Counted from the stretch's first letter, positions 24,317-33,242 are shown. The stretch: DNA of 64,000 bases from Bacteroidota bacterium (GCA_023424395.1 JAFADY010000007.1:98019-162018); one strand, 5' to 3'. Numbers and translations are program-made. Notes: a model not told the origin generated them from the sequence alone.

Positions 24317-24343
24317 TAAAGTCCCCTTTAGGGGATTTAGGGT
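24317..24343. repeat. Palindromic repeat between mraY and murD
   Basis: Core CCCCTTTAGGGG (24323-24334) followed by ATTTAGGG. It fills most of the 41-bp gap between the mraY stop and the murD start. Confidence 0.65.
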
Positions 24344-24346
24344 ATT

Positions 24347-25606
24347 TTATCTCATTTTTAACGTTACCAAAGCAAACACAGCCAAGATCATTCCAACTAT
24401 CCAAAATCGATTGACGATCTTGGGTTCGGTAAGCGGGTTGAAAGGTTTTTGTATAATGGCATCTATACCCGCATTGCCGGCTTTTTGATAATGGTGGTGC
24501 AGAGGCGTCATTTTGAAAATTCGTCTCCCATAACCCAATTTCTTTTTGGTGTATTTAAAATATGCAACCTGAATAATGACGGACAACGCTTCTACGAAAA
24601 AAACACCGCACAAAATTGGCAAAAGTAACTCCTTGTGAATGAGCACGGCGAAAACGCCGATAATTCCGCCCAAGGTCAAACTGCCCGTGTCGCCCATGAA
24701 AATTTGGGCAGGGTAGGAGTTATACCACAAAAAACCGACGGTGGAGCCGACAAATGCAGCTGCAAAAACCATCAACTCATCGCTGCCGGGAATGTACATA
24801 ATGTTGAGATAGGAAGCGAAGTCCACACGCCCCGAAACATAAGCCAGAATGCCGAGCGCCACGCCGATAATAGCCGAAGACCCCGACGCCAGCCCGTCCA
24901 ACCCATCGGTGAGATTGGCGCTGTTGGAAACACCTGTTACAATGAGAATAACTACAATTACGAAAATTATCCATACCGCTTCATCGGCGAAATCGCCCAT
25001 CCACGAAACCAGCCATTTATAATCGAAATTATTATTTTTGATAAACGGAATGGTGGTTTTTGTTGTTTTTATGTCTTCCGTTTGATACTGAACTTCCTCG
25101 ATGATATTGTTTACCCGAATTTCGGTATTTTCGCGCGAAACTATATCGGGGCTTAAATACATGGTAAGCCCAACGATAAATCCCAATCCAACTTGTGCAA
25201 TTATTTTTACTTTGCCGTGCAAACCTTGTTTATTCTTTCTAAATACTTTGATATAATCGTCGGTGAACCCCAATACCCCAAGCCATACTGTGCTTATTAT
25301 CATCAGAATGATGTAGATGTTTTCTAATTTGCCGAATAAAAGAATCGTAATTAAGATAGAAAAAATAATAACCACGCCTCCCATCGTGGGAGTTCCGCGT
25401 TTGCTGTATTGCCCTTCTAAGTCGAGTTCACGGATGGTTTCTCCGATTTGTTTTATTTGCAGTTTTTTAATGATGTATTTTCCGAAGAAAACGGTAAAAA
25501 GCAATGAAATCAATGCCGACATGGCTGTGCGGAAAGTTACGAACTGAAACATTCCCGCGCCGGGAAAATCGAATTGGTCGAGGTATTGAAACAGATAGTA
25601 CAGCAT
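24347..25606 (-). CDS. mraY: Phospho-N-acetylmuramoyl-pentapeptide-transferase
   Basis: Transfers phospho-MurNAc-pentapeptide to undecaprenyl phosphate, making lipid I in the inner membrane. 419 aa with about ten TM helices. Motifs: RGTPTMGGVVII, FTDDYIKVFRKNKQGL with the Mg-binding Asp pair, NLTDGLDGLASGSSAI, FMGDTGSLTLGG and the C-terminal FKMTPLHHHYQKAG histidine motif. A periplasmic-loop insertion around residues 150-190 makes it longer than the 360 aa of proteobacterial MraY, which is usual in Bacteroidetes. It is 32 bp after murE, with a 7-bp array in between. Confidence 0.96.
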   Translation of the reverse strand: MLYYLFQYLDQFDFPGAGMFQFVTFRTAMSALISLLFTVFFGKYIIKKLQIKQIGETIRELDLEGQYSKRGTPTMGGVVIIFSILITILLFGKLENIYIILMIISTVWLGVLGFTDDYIKVFRKNKQGLHGKVKIIAQVGLGFIVGLTMYLSPDIVSRENTEIRVNNIIEEVQYQTEDIKTTKTTIPFIKNNNFDYKWLVSWMGDFADEAVWIIFVIVVILIVTGVSNSANLTDGLDGLASGSSAIIGVALGILAYVSGRVDFASYLNIMYIPGSDELMVFAAAFVGSTVGFLWYNSYPAQIFMGDTGSLTLGGIIGVFAVLIHKELLLPILCGVFFVEALSVIIQVAYFKYTKKKLGYGRRIFKMTPLHHHYQKAGNAGIDAIIQKPFNPLTEPKIVNRFWIVGMILAVFALVTLKMR

Positions 25607-25610
25607 AGTG

Positions 25611-25645
25611 TTACGAGTTACGTGGTTCGAGATACGAGTTAATTG
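25611..25645. repeat. Heptamer array between murE and mraY
   Basis: 7-bp register from 25611: TTACGAG, TTACGTG, GTTCGAG, ATACGAG, TTAATTG. The last unit contains the murE stop codon (25639-25641). Confidence 0.6.
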
Positions 25646-27096
25646 TTATTCCAAATTTTCTCAATTTCTTCTTTATCATCAAAGTGATGTTTCACGCCTT
25701 TCACTTCCTGATAATCTTCGTGTCCTTTGCCTGCCACAAGTACCACGTCGCCTTCTTTAGCGAGGGCGCAAGCGGTTTTTATGGCTTCCCTGCGGTCAAC
25801 GATGGAAAGCGCAACGGCGCGTTGTTCTTCGGTTAAACCGTCGATCATATCATTTAAAATATCTTGCGGTTCTTCGAACCTGGGATTATCGGATGTAAGT
25901 ACTACTTTATCACTCAATTCCACCGCCTCGCGCGCCATGATGGGGCGTTTTGTTTTGTCGCGGTTGCCGCCGCAGCCCACCACGGTAATTATATTTCCTT
26001 TGTTTTGAAGAACCTCGTGTATGGCATCGAGTACGTTACTCAGTGCATCGGGCGTATGGGCGTAATCTACAATGGCAGTGTAGCCTTTGGGCGAGCGCAA
26101 AGTTTGAAAGCGGCCTGCTACCGGTTTTAAAGTAGATAAGATCCTCAAAACATTATCTGCATTTCTCCCCAGTAAAACCGATGCTCCGTACACGGCAAGA
26201 AGATTATAGACATTGAAAACCCCCACAAATTGTACGATAATTTGTTTGCCGTTTATTTCTATATCGGTGCCGTCGAAATGTTTTTCGTAAATGCGTGCCT
26301 TAAAATCGGCCATCGATTTTAATGAGTATGTATATTTTCTCGCTTTGGTGTTTTGCAACATTACCGCGCCGTTTTTATCGTCGGAATTCGTAAGCGCGAA
26401 TGCGCTTTCGGGCAGGTTATCGAAAAATGATTTTTTTACGTTCCGGTATTCCAGCATGTTTTTGTGATAATCGAGATGGTCTTGGGTGAGGTTCGTGAAA
26501 ATTCCGCCAGCAAATTTCAAGGCTTCTACCCGTTTTTGATTCAAGGCATGAGAACTCACTTCCATAAAAGCGTACTCACATCCGGCATTCACCATTTTCT
26601 GAAGAAAAGAGTTTAGAGTGATGGGGTCAAGCGTGGTATGCGTTGTTGGATATTGTTTTTCATTGACGTAATTGGCTACGGTGGAAAGCAGACCGGTCGC
26701 ATATCCGAGTTTACGAAACATGTTGTATAATAAGGTGGCAATGGTGGTTTTTCCGTTTGTGCCGGTAACACCTACCAGTTTTAATTTTTGCGAAGGATTT
26801 CCGAACCACGTTGATGCGATTTGTGCCAATGCAACCGATGAGTTTTTAACCTGTACATAAGTTGCCCTCGAAAAGAATTCTTCTATCATCGGTTTATCGT
26901 AAACGATAACTGCGGCATCCTGCTCGATGGATTTTCCGATATAATCGTGGCCATCCGTATTGATTCCTTCAACGGCGACGAACAACGACCCTTTTTGCAC
27001 CGTGCGCGAATCGGACGTAATGTTTTCTACTTCAACATTTTTATCGCCTTTAATAGAAACGATATCGCATTTTTCGATGAGTTCACTAAGTTTCAT
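25639..27096 (-). CDS. murE: UDP-N-acetylmuramoyl-L-alanyl-D-glutamate--2,6-diaminopimelate ligase
   Basis: Adds the third residue of the stem peptide in the cytoplasm. 485 aa: ITSDSRTVQKGSLFVAVEG near the N-terminus, P-loop VTGTNGKTTIATLLYNMF, THTTLDPITLN, EVSSHALNQKRV, VDYAHTPDALSNVL and VVGCGGNRDKTKRPIM. The DNPR element (TSDNPRFEEP) in the C-terminal domain is the known signature for meso-diaminopimelate rather than lysine, which agrees with Bacteroidetes peptidoglycan. It is 13 bp after ftsI and its end lies in a heptamer array. Confidence 0.96.
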   Translation of the reverse strand: MKLSELIEKCDIVSIKGDKNVEVENITSDSRTVQKGSLFVAVEGINTDGHDYIGKSIEQDAAVIVYDKPMIEEFFSRATYVQVKNSSVALAQIASTWFGNPSQKLKLVGVTGTNGKTTIATLLYNMFRKLGYATGLLSTVANYVNEKQYPTTHTTLDPITLNSFLQKMVNAGCEYAFMEVSSHALNQKRVEALKFAGGIFTNLTQDHLDYHKNMLEYRNVKKSFFDNLPESAFALTNSDDKNGAVMLQNTKARKYTYSLKSMADFKARIYEKHFDGTDIEINGKQIIVQFVGVFNVYNLLAVYGASVLLGRNADNVLRILSTLKPVAGRFQTLRSPKGYTAIVDYAHTPDALSNVLDAIHEVLQNKGNIITVVGCGGNRDKTKRPIMAREAVELSDKVVLTSDNPRFEEPQDILNDMIDGLTEEQRAVALSIVDRREAIKTACALAKEGDVVLVAGKGHEDYQEVKGVKHHFDDKEEIEKIWNNN

Positions 27097-27109
27097 ATTT
27101 TTTCCGTTT

Positions 27110-29308
27110 TTATTGCAGCGTTATGCTGATGGTTGTTCCCTTCACTATTTTTTGCCCGGGATTATAAGATTGTGCCACCACTTTGCCGGCTCCGGTGAGA
27201 TTTACGCGCAATCCCGATTTTTCGAGCAGGTACACGGCGTCTCTCGCTCCCATACCTACGACATTGGGTACCAAATTTCTTTTCATGTCAAGTTGTTTGG
27301 GTTGATAACCTGCGCTGTCATAATTTATTTTAACCCAATCGCTTGCATTGTCCCATATAGGCGTATTATATTTTAAAGTGGATAAAACAGCTTGACTGTT
27401 TTCCCAATTTCCATTTTTGAGATAAGGCATTTTTTGCAGGGCGGAATCTATTCTTACTTCTTCGGCAGCCAATTGCGTTTTGCGGATGTAAGTCTGTTCC
27501 GCGATGTTCTTAAACACCATGCCCGCCTGTCCGCCACCCGATGGCACTCCTTTTGGCTTTCTGATACCCACAAAACATGTGTACTGCGGATTATCGGCCG
27601 GAAAATATCCGCAAAACGAAACGTAATATCCGCTGTATCCGCCGCCTCCGGCAATTTGTGCCGTGCCGGTTTTACCCGCGATGGTAAAATAATCGGATTT
27701 TACTACTTTGGCCGTTCCGTTTTCAATTACTCCCACAAGCATTTTATGTATATCGATGAGCGTAGTGTCTTTACACATTTTTTCATTGATCACTTCTGCT
27801 TCAAATTCCTGCAACGTTTTTCCGTCCTTGACGAATTGCTTTGCAATAAACGGTTTTATCATTTTTCCGCCATTGGCTATCCCGTTGTAAAACATGAGCA
27901 TATAAATGGGCGGCACTTTGCTTTCGTAGCCGAAAGACATCCATGGAAGCGTAGTTTTCGACCAATAATTAACTTTGTCATCCGGCATGCGGATGGAAGA
28001 AGTCCCTTCTATTCCATTGAGGGGGACGTCCCACTTTAATTGTTTACGCAAACCGATTTTATCTATTCCACGCACATATTTTTCGGGATTATTGCCGTAG
28101 GCTTTCAGTACGATTTTGCTCATCACGATGTTGGACGAGACTTCTATGCCTTCAATTACGGTTAGGTGCCCTCTGTCGCGGCCTTGGCGCCAATAGTGGT
28201 CGCGCACCCATTTGCCGTTGTATTGGTAAAGTCCGTTCCCTACAAAAAACGAATCGGTAGGCGTAATAAGCCCATCGTCCAGCGCTACCATTACCGTTAC
28301 GGTTTTAAATGTGGAGCCGGGCTCGTTCATATAAGAAAACGCGTTCGGATTACCTTCGGCGTAGCCGCCTCCCTGCATCCGGTCGAGATTGACAATGCCT
28401 TTTATTTCGCCGGTTTTCGTTTCCATGATGATGGCCGTACCCGATTCGGCTTCGGTTTCCATGAGCTTGCTCCGGAGGGCGCGCTCTGTGATGTCCTGAA
28501 TATCGGCATCGAGCGTGGTAACAATATCATAGCCGTCTTCGGCTGGAATTTCAACAATATCCATCCATCGGCCTTGTATTTTTTGGCGGTTTTTTACGCC
28601 GTTCATACCGCGCAACAACGAGTCGTACTTCATTTCCAATCCGCTGGCGCCCCCTTTTTCGAGGTCTTTATAAACGCTGCCCACAGTTCTTGTGGCTAAG
28701 TTGCCGAAAGGTTTTTTTCTCGCGTTTTTTTCTTCCGCTATCAATCCGCTTCTGTTTGAACGTTGGTTTAGGAAAGGGAATTTGCGTAATTCTTTATAAT
28801 CCACGTAAGAAACATCTCTTCTGATTATTCTTACGTAACGTGAACGTTTGGATACTTTTTTATCGATGCCCTTGGCGGCATTTTCTCTGATTTGGCGTTC
28901 TTCTTTTTCACGAAGTTTCCATCCGTTCAAGATTACGGTTTTATACTGCGAAGCAGTACGTTCGGGAAATTTTTTCGATAAAGCTGTTGAAAGTTCGCCT
29001 ACGTATTTCATGAGCGTATCTTTTGCCATCCCTTCGGCCCAAAAATCCATATAAATTCCGTAGAGCGGTTCGCTGGTTGCCAAAAGTTTCCCATCGTAAG
29101 TATAAATATTGCCGCGTTTGGGCAAGATAACCCTGTCTTTTATAACGGTTTCTTTTTCGCCTACTTCCCGCCATTTTCTGCCTTCGGGCGTGAAAGTGAT
29201 TTTGGCGGCAGAAAATACGATCATTACGGCAAAGAGTAAGAGCACCGAAACAATGATGCCGTATCTTCCCAATATTCCTTTTTTATTTTCTTCGTATTTT
29301 TTTTTCAT
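27110..29308 (-). CDS. ftsI: Penicillin-binding protein FtsI (PBP3) with C-terminal PASTA domain
   Basis: Septal transpeptidase that cross-links peptidoglycan. 732 aa: short cytoplasmic start, one TM helix (YGIIVSVLLLFAVMIVFSAAKI), PBP dimerisation domain (ILPKRGNIYTYDGKLLATSEPLYGI), transpeptidase with the active-site EPGSTFKTVTV (Ser nucleophile), SSNIV (SxN) and KTGTAQ (KTG), and one PASTA repeat at the C-terminus (VPNVVGMGARDAVYLLEKSG to ISITLQ). A PASTA domain on the division PBP is common in Bacteroidetes and Gram-positives. The start overlaps the ftsL stop by 4 bp, suggesting coupled translation. Confidence 0.96.
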   Translation of the reverse strand: MKKKYEENKKGILGRYGIIVSVLLLFAVMIVFSAAKITFTPEGRKWREVGEKETVIKDRVILPKRGNIYTYDGKLLATSEPLYGIYMDFWAEGMAKDTLMKYVGELSTALSKKFPERTASQYKTVILNGWKLREKEERQIRENAAKGIDKKVSKRSRYVRIIRRDVSYVDYKELRKFPFLNQRSNRSGLIAEEKNARKKPFGNLATRTVGSVYKDLEKGGASGLEMKYDSLLRGMNGVKNRQKIQGRWMDIVEIPAEDGYDIVTTLDADIQDITERALRSKLMETEAESGTAIIMETKTGEIKGIVNLDRMQGGGYAEGNPNAFSYMNEPGSTFKTVTVMVALDDGLITPTDSFFVGNGLYQYNGKWVRDHYWRQGRDRGHLTVIEGIEVSSNIVMSKIVLKAYGNNPEKYVRGIDKIGLRKQLKWDVPLNGIEGTSSIRMPDDKVNYWSKTTLPWMSFGYESKVPPIYMLMFYNGIANGGKMIKPFIAKQFVKDGKTLQEFEAEVINEKMCKDTTLIDIHKMLVGVIENGTAKVVKSDYFTIAGKTGTAQIAGGGGYSGYYVSFCGYFPADNPQYTCFVGIRKPKGVPSGGGQAGMVFKNIAEQTYIRKTQLAAEEVRIDSALQKMPYLKNGNWENSQAVLSTLKYNTPIWDNASDWVKINYDSAGYQPKQLDMKRNLVPNVVGMGARDAVYLLEKSGLRVNLTGAGKVVAQSYNPGQKIVKGTTISITLQ

Positions 29309-29646
29309 TTTTGCTCTTTTTGAATGCGATAAACGGGTTCGTTGGTAACTTTCAACTCCAATCCGGCTTGTTCAACCATTTTTTCGATTTGCCCTTGGCG
29401 GCTGGCCTCCGTGAGGTCTGACGAAATATTCAGCGATTCATATTTGGCGTCTTTCAATTCGGTTTTAAGTTTCTCCAGTTCAGCTATTTTTTGCAGAACC
29501 GTGTATCGGTGGCTGATGAAAAAAATCATGATGGCTACGATAATAAGAATAAACGTCATATTTCGGAGAAAAAAATTCTCCGTAAGCACGCTTCCGCCGA
29601 AAACGTGTACAAATGATTTTCTTATGTTTTTTATTTTATTGCTCAT
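29305..29646 (-). CDS. FtsL-like cell division protein
   Basis: 113-aa bitopic membrane protein: about 25 cytoplasmic residues, one TM helix (MTFILIIVAIMIFFISHRYTV) and a short coiled-coil periplasmic part (LQKIAELEKLKTELKDAKYESLNISSDLTEASR). This topology and position between rsmH and ftsI identify the FtsL equivalent of Bacteroidetes (FtsL/YllD-like family) despite low sequence conservation. It overlaps rsmH and ftsI by 4 bp at each end, so the three are translationally coupled. Confidence 0.85.
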   Translation of the reverse strand: MSNKIKNIRKSFVHVFGGSVLTENFFLRNMTFILIIVAIMIFFISHRYTVLQKIAELEKLKTELKDAKYESLNISSDLTEASRQGQIEKMVEQAGLELKVTNEPVYRIQKEQK

Positions 29647-30551
29647 GACAAAATTTTTTCCGCTATCCGGAGTTTAGCGCTTCGGGAGCGCGGGTTTTCC
29701 GATTGTTCTTCTTCCGAAGGAATGATGATCTTTTTATTGATCAGGTGAAACGGTGTTTCAACATTTCCGAAAAAATCTTTTACGATTCTTCCTTCAAAAT
29801 TTCCGGTTTTGAAGAAGTTTTTCACCAAGCGGTCTTCGAGCGAATGATAAGAAATCACGCTTATTCTGCCCTCGGGTTTCAACATTTCCAATGCTTGCGA
29901 GAGCATTTCTTGCAAAGCATTCAGTTCGTCGTTAACTTCAATTCTTAAAGCTTGAAAAGCTTGAGCCAATGTTTTGTTTTCTTTCTCCTTGTAGGTGAAA
30001 GGTTCCATTATTTTCAACAAATCGCGGGTAGTTGTTATTTTCTCCGATTTTCGGAAATCTACGATAGCGTTCGCCATTTTTTTTGCCGATTTCAACTCAC
30101 CATAAAAGAAAAAAATATTTGACAGTTTTTCCTCCGAATAATCATTTAAAACCTCAACAGCCGATTTTTTAGCAGACGTGTTCATCCTCATATCCGCATC
30201 GCCGGGAAACCTGAATGAAAAACCTCTAGCGGCCTCATCGAAATGGTGCGACGATACGCCCAAATCGGCCAACAGGCCGTCTATTTTATCCACTTTGTGG
30301 TATCTTAAGAAGTTTTTGAGAAAGCGAAAATTACTTTTCACGAAAATAAAGCGATCGTCGTTGATGATATTCTTAACAGCATCATTGTCTTGGTCAAAAG
30401 CAATGAGTTTTCCTTTTTTTCCTAACCTGTTCAATATCTCTTGCGAATGGCCGCCACCGCCGAATGTAACATCTACATACACTCCGTTTGAGCGGATATT
30501 TAATCCGTCAACACTTTCATTTAGTAAAGCGGGAGTGTGATAAACATCCAT
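29643..30551 (-). CDS. rsmH: 16S rRNA (cytosine1402-N4)-methyltransferase
   Basis: SAM-dependent methyltransferase that modifies C1402 of 16S rRNA (formerly MraW). 302 aa: YHTPALLNESVDGL, SAM motif DVTFGGGGHSQEIL, FDQDNDA, GLLADLGVSSHHFDEAARGFSFR and the C-terminal ISYHSLEDRLVKNFFK. All match the family. It is the second gene of the cell wall cluster, 22 bp after mraZ, with a 4-bp overlap with ftsL. Confidence 0.96.
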   Translation of the reverse strand: MDVYHTPALLNESVDGLNIRSNGVYVDVTFGGGGHSQEILNRLGKKGKLIAFDQDNDAVKNIINDDRFIFVKSNFRFLKNFLRYHKVDKIDGLLADLGVSSHHFDEAARGFSFRFPGDADMRMNTSAKKSAVEVLNDYSEEKLSNIFFFYGELKSAKKMANAIVDFRKSEKITTTRDLLKIMEPFTYKEKENKTLAQAFQALRIEVNDELNALQEMLSQALEMLKPEGRISVISYHSLEDRLVKNFFKTGNFEGRIVKDFFGNVETPFHLINKKIIIPSEEEQSENPRSRSAKLRIAEKILS

Positions 30552-30573
30552 TTTCTCCTATCTTTTGGTTAGT

Positions 30574-31017
30574 TCATTCCATTAATTCCTGCAGTTTCGA
30601 AGAAAACTCATCGGGTGCGATAAGCGGCTTTTCGAGTTTTTCTTTTGCCCAAATTTCAATGGTGTCGTCAACACCAAGGAATCTCACTTCCGATTCAATT
30701 TCTGCCATCTGCAAATATCTTTTTGATATAAGAATACGGCCGCTCGCGTCCATTTCCACTCTTTCGGCATCCAATACAAATTGTCGGAACACTTGTTGCT
30801 GGTCTTTATTCCATCGGTTAAGACGATTGCGAAGGGTGTCAATTTCTGCTTCCCATACCGTGCCGGGGTAAAGCACCAAACAATCTTGAAAAATATCTTT
30901 GCGAAGCACCAGAAATTCTTCACCTGCCGCCAATAAGCGTTTGCGAAAAACTGCCGGTACGAAAATACGTCCTTTCGGGTCGGTTTTTGCTTCAATATTT
31001 CCTAAGAATTGCAACAC
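30574..31017 (-). CDS. mraZ: Transcriptional regulator MraZ
   Basis: First gene of the cell wall cluster and a DNA-binding autoregulator that forms ring-shaped oligomers. 147 aa with two SpoVT/AbrB-type domains: the first contains NIEAKTDPKGRIFVPAVFRKRL, the second VEMDASGRILISKRYLQ, each with the DxxGR loop expected to contact DNA. A three-unit, 10-bp-period operator lies immediately upstream (31061-31090) with a -7 box beside it, so autoregulation is likely. Confidence 0.95.
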   Translation of the reverse strand: MLQFLGNIEAKTDPKGRIFVPAVFRKRLLAAGEEFLVLRKDIFQDCLVLYPGTVWEAEIDTLRNRLNRWNKDQQQVFRQFVLDAERVEMDASGRILISKRYLQMAEIESEVRFLGVDDTIEIWAKEKLEKPLIAPDEFSSKLQELME

Positions 31018-31053
31018 TATTTTCCTAATTATAAGATTTTTGCGGTAAAATTA

Positions 31054-31090
31054 CAAAATTATTCCACTTTCCCCCACTTTTCCACACATT
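31054..31090 (-). promoter_or_regulatory. mraZ promoter with tandem MraZ-type operator
   Basis: Minus strand: two exact AAAGTGG units (31074-31080 and 31064-31070) each followed by 3 nt, plus a degenerate AATGTGT unit at 31084-31090, all in a 10-bp register. This fits the AAAGTG(T/G)-N3 repeat reported for Mollicutes MraZ. A TAATTTTG -7 box follows at 31054-31061. Sites resembling DnaA boxes overlap the region (31078-31086, 31104-31112). Confidence 0.7.
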
Positions 31091-31275
31091 TTTTTTCAAA
31101 AAGTTATCAACAATACCTTGTTTGTCAATTATTGTATTGATATGTAGTTCTTTATCTTTTAAGTAGACTTGTGCTTTTTTGCCCCAAATTATTTTTAATT
31201 TGTCGTTTTAACAAATTGTGCCCATTCAAAATTAAATCTATTGATACAAAATAGATGTTTTTCAGACTAATTTTA

Positions 31276-31283
31276 TATTTTTG
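31276..31283 (+). promoter_or_regulatory. Putative -7 element for the glsA-glsB pair
   Basis: TATTTTTG, an exact TAnnTTTG match 32 bp upstream of the ATG at 31315. The -33 element is unclear (TTTTTC about 20 bp upstream). Confidence 0.45.
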
Positions 31284-31314
31284 CAAAAGATATACTCCCG
31301 GAAGATCAAAAGAA

Positions 31315-32142
31315 ATGTCGAAAGAAACCGATTTCAAGTTAGATATCGATAGTGTACTAAAAGCCAAAACTAAGAATCATTACAACAAGATTCCGAAATT
31401 TGCCATTAACTATTTAAAACGTACAGTTCATCAAGATGATTTGAATGGTATCATCGAGCGCAACAAAGATAAACAAGGCGTGGATTTTATGCGTGCGTTG
31501 GTTGATGACGAATTCAATCTCGAAATAAAAGTGCACGGCGAAGAAAATATTCCCGCCGAGGGACGTTTCGTTTTTGTTTCAAATCATCCGTTAGGTGGAT
31601 TAGATGGTATTTGCCTTTCGGCTTACCTGGGCGAAAAGTATAGCGGCAAAATCCGCTATTTGGTAAACGATGTATTGCTGTACATCAAAAATCTTGAATC
31701 TATCTTCGTTCCTATTAATAAATACGGTTCTCAGGCAAAAGCATCGGCAAACGCCATCAATGAGGCTTACGAATCCGACAACCAGATCATTACTTTTCCG
31801 GCCGGGTTGTGCTCGCGCAAACAAAATGGTAGGATAAAAGATTTGGAATGGATGAAAAGTTTTATCGTAAAAGCCATTGAATATAAAAGAGATATCATTC
31901 CTGTTTATTTCGACGCTAAAAACTCAAACTTTTTTTACAATTTTGCCAATATCAGGAAATCCCTCGGAATGAAATTTAATGTAGAGCTTATTTATTTGCC
32001 CGGCGAAATGTTCAAAAACAAGAATAAAACTTTTTACATTACTTTCGGCAAACCCATTCCCTGGCAATCGCTCGATAGATCGAAAACCCCTGCCCAATGG
32101 GCACAGCATATTAAAGAAATTGTATATTCCCTCGCAAAATGA
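31315..32142 (+). CDS. glsA: 1-acylglycerol-3-phosphate acyltransferase-like; probable glycine-lipid O-acyltransferase
   Basis: PlsC-type acyltransferase of 275 aa from the ATG at 31315 (the frame opens at 31255 but the -7 box lies in that extension). The acyltransferase motif I is FVSNHPLGGLDG (the H-x4-D motif as HPLGGLD), followed by a FVPINKYGS-type motif II and ITFPAGLCSRKQNG, an E-P-less variant of motif III. No TM helix. It overlaps the next gene (GNAT family) by 4 bp. A PlsC-like/GNAT-like adjacent pair is the arrangement described for glsA/glsB, which make N-acyl and O-acyl glycine lipids in Bacteroides thetaiotaomicron; assignment is by that context and family. Confidence 0.72.
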   Translation: MSKETDFKLDIDSVLKAKTKNHYNKIPKFAINYLKRTVHQDDLNGIIERNKDKQGVDFMRALVDDEFNLEIKVHGEENIPAEGRFVFVSNHPLGGLDGICLSAYLGEKYSGKIRYLVNDVLLYIKNLESIFVPINKYGSQAKASANAINEAYESDNQIITFPAGLCSRKQNGRIKDLEWMKSFIVKAIEYKRDIIPVYFDAKNSNFFYNFANIRKSLGMKFNVELIYLPGEMFKNKNKTFYITFGKPIPWQSLDRSKTPAQWAQHIKEIVYSLAK

Positions 32143-33182
32143 AAGAAATAATAGCTCCTGTAGATAAAAACTTGCTTAAAAGTGAACTGACGGTAAAAAA
32201 CAGGCTGCGAAGCACAAACAAAGCCGACAACGAAATCTATATTTTTTCTGCTCACGAATGTCCCAATCTGATGCTTGAAGTGGGGCGATTGCGGGAAATC
32301 GCATTTCGGTATTACGGTGGAGGAACCGGACTGGAAGCAGATATAGATAAATATGATCTAATGGAGAATCCTTATCAGCAACTCATTGTTTGGGATCCTG
32401 AAAAGGAAGAAGTTTTGGGAGGTTATCGGTTTATTTTCGGCAAAAATATTGATTTGGATGAAAATGGGAAACCTATGCTGGCAACGGCTCATTTGTTGAA
32501 TTTTTCGGATGATTTCATCAACAATTATTTACCTTATACAGTAGAGTTGGGGCGCTCGTTCGTTTCGCTGGAATACCAATCGACGTTGAAAAGCAGAAAG
32601 GGAATTTTTGCTCTGGATAATTTATGGGACGGACTGGGTGCGCTTACCGTGGTGGACCCATCGTTGCGTTATTTCTTCGGAAAAGTTACCATGTATGGCA
32701 CTTACGATAAGGAAGCCCGAAATATGATCTTATATTTCATGTCGAAACATTTTCCCGACAACGATCATTTGGTGGTTCCAATTAATCCGCTAGAAACAAA
32801 TACCGATTTATCTAAAATGCAGAAACTCTTCAAAGGAAAGAACTTTAAAGAAGATTATAAAATTCTGAACAAGGAAGTTCGCGAATTAGGATATAATATC
32901 CCCCCGCTCATTAATGCCTACATGGGTTTGTCGCCTTACATGCGTTTTTTCGGCACATCCATTAACGATGAATTTGGAGATGTAGAAGAATCGGGCATCC
33001 TTATTGAAGTAAATCAAATTCTCGAAGAGAAAAAACAACGCCACATAGAATCTTATCTTAAATCGAAACCAAGCAAGCGCTTCCTGCTTCGCTTGAAAAG
33101 AGCCATCACCGGCAAAAGAAAGAAACTGATAAAAGTAAAAACAAAAAAGGGTAAAAAGCGCAGCCTCGAGTACTCCATCTAA
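32139..33182 (+). CDS. glsB: GNAT-family (OlsB/hemolysin-like) N-acyltransferase; probable glycine-lipid synthase subunit
   Basis: 347-aa protein of the ornithine/glycine-lipid N-acyltransferase group. AHECPNLMLEVGRLREIAFRYYGGGTGLEADIDKYD is the diagnostic N-terminal region, then QLIVWDPEKEEVLGGYRFIFG and VELGRSFVSLEYQS, typical of the family fold. The C-terminal about 50 residues are strongly basic (LLRLKRAITGKRKKLIKVK), which may bring it to anionic membrane surfaces. It shares a 4-bp ATGA overlap with the upstream O-acyltransferase. Expected reaction: acylation of the amino group of glycine by a 3-hydroxy fatty acyl donor at the inner membrane. A weak hairpin (AAAATC/GATTTT) follows the stop. 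Confidence 0.75.
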   Translation: MKEIIAPVDKNLLKSELTVKNRLRSTNKADNEIYIFSAHECPNLMLEVGRLREIAFRYYGGGTGLEADIDKYDLMENPYQQLIVWDPEKEEVLGGYRFIFGKNIDLDENGKPMLATAHLLNFSDDFINNYLPYTVELGRSFVSLEYQSTLKSRKGIFALDNLWDGLGALTVVDPSLRYFFGKVTMYGTYDKEARNMILYFMSKHFPDNDHLVVPINPLETNTDLSKMQKLFKGKNFKEDYKILNKEVRELGYNIPPLINAYMGLSPYMRFFGTSINDEFGDVEESGILIEVNQILEEKKQRHIESYLKSKPSKRFLLRLKRAITGKRKKLIKVKTKKGKKRSLEYSI

Positions 33183-33242
33183 AATCACTTCGGATTTTCT
33201 TGTACTGTAAATTACTGATAGAACATTTTTTACAGTTGAAAA

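Noticed and set aside
14470..31017. murF and ddl expected in the cell wall cluster
   Set aside because: Every frame between mraZ and yqeY is accounted for by other genes; they are probably encoded elsewhere, as is usual in this phylum.
31078..31112. Replication origin
   Set aside because: Only two near-match DnaA boxes, no AT-rich unwinding region cluster and no dnaA/dnaN genes.
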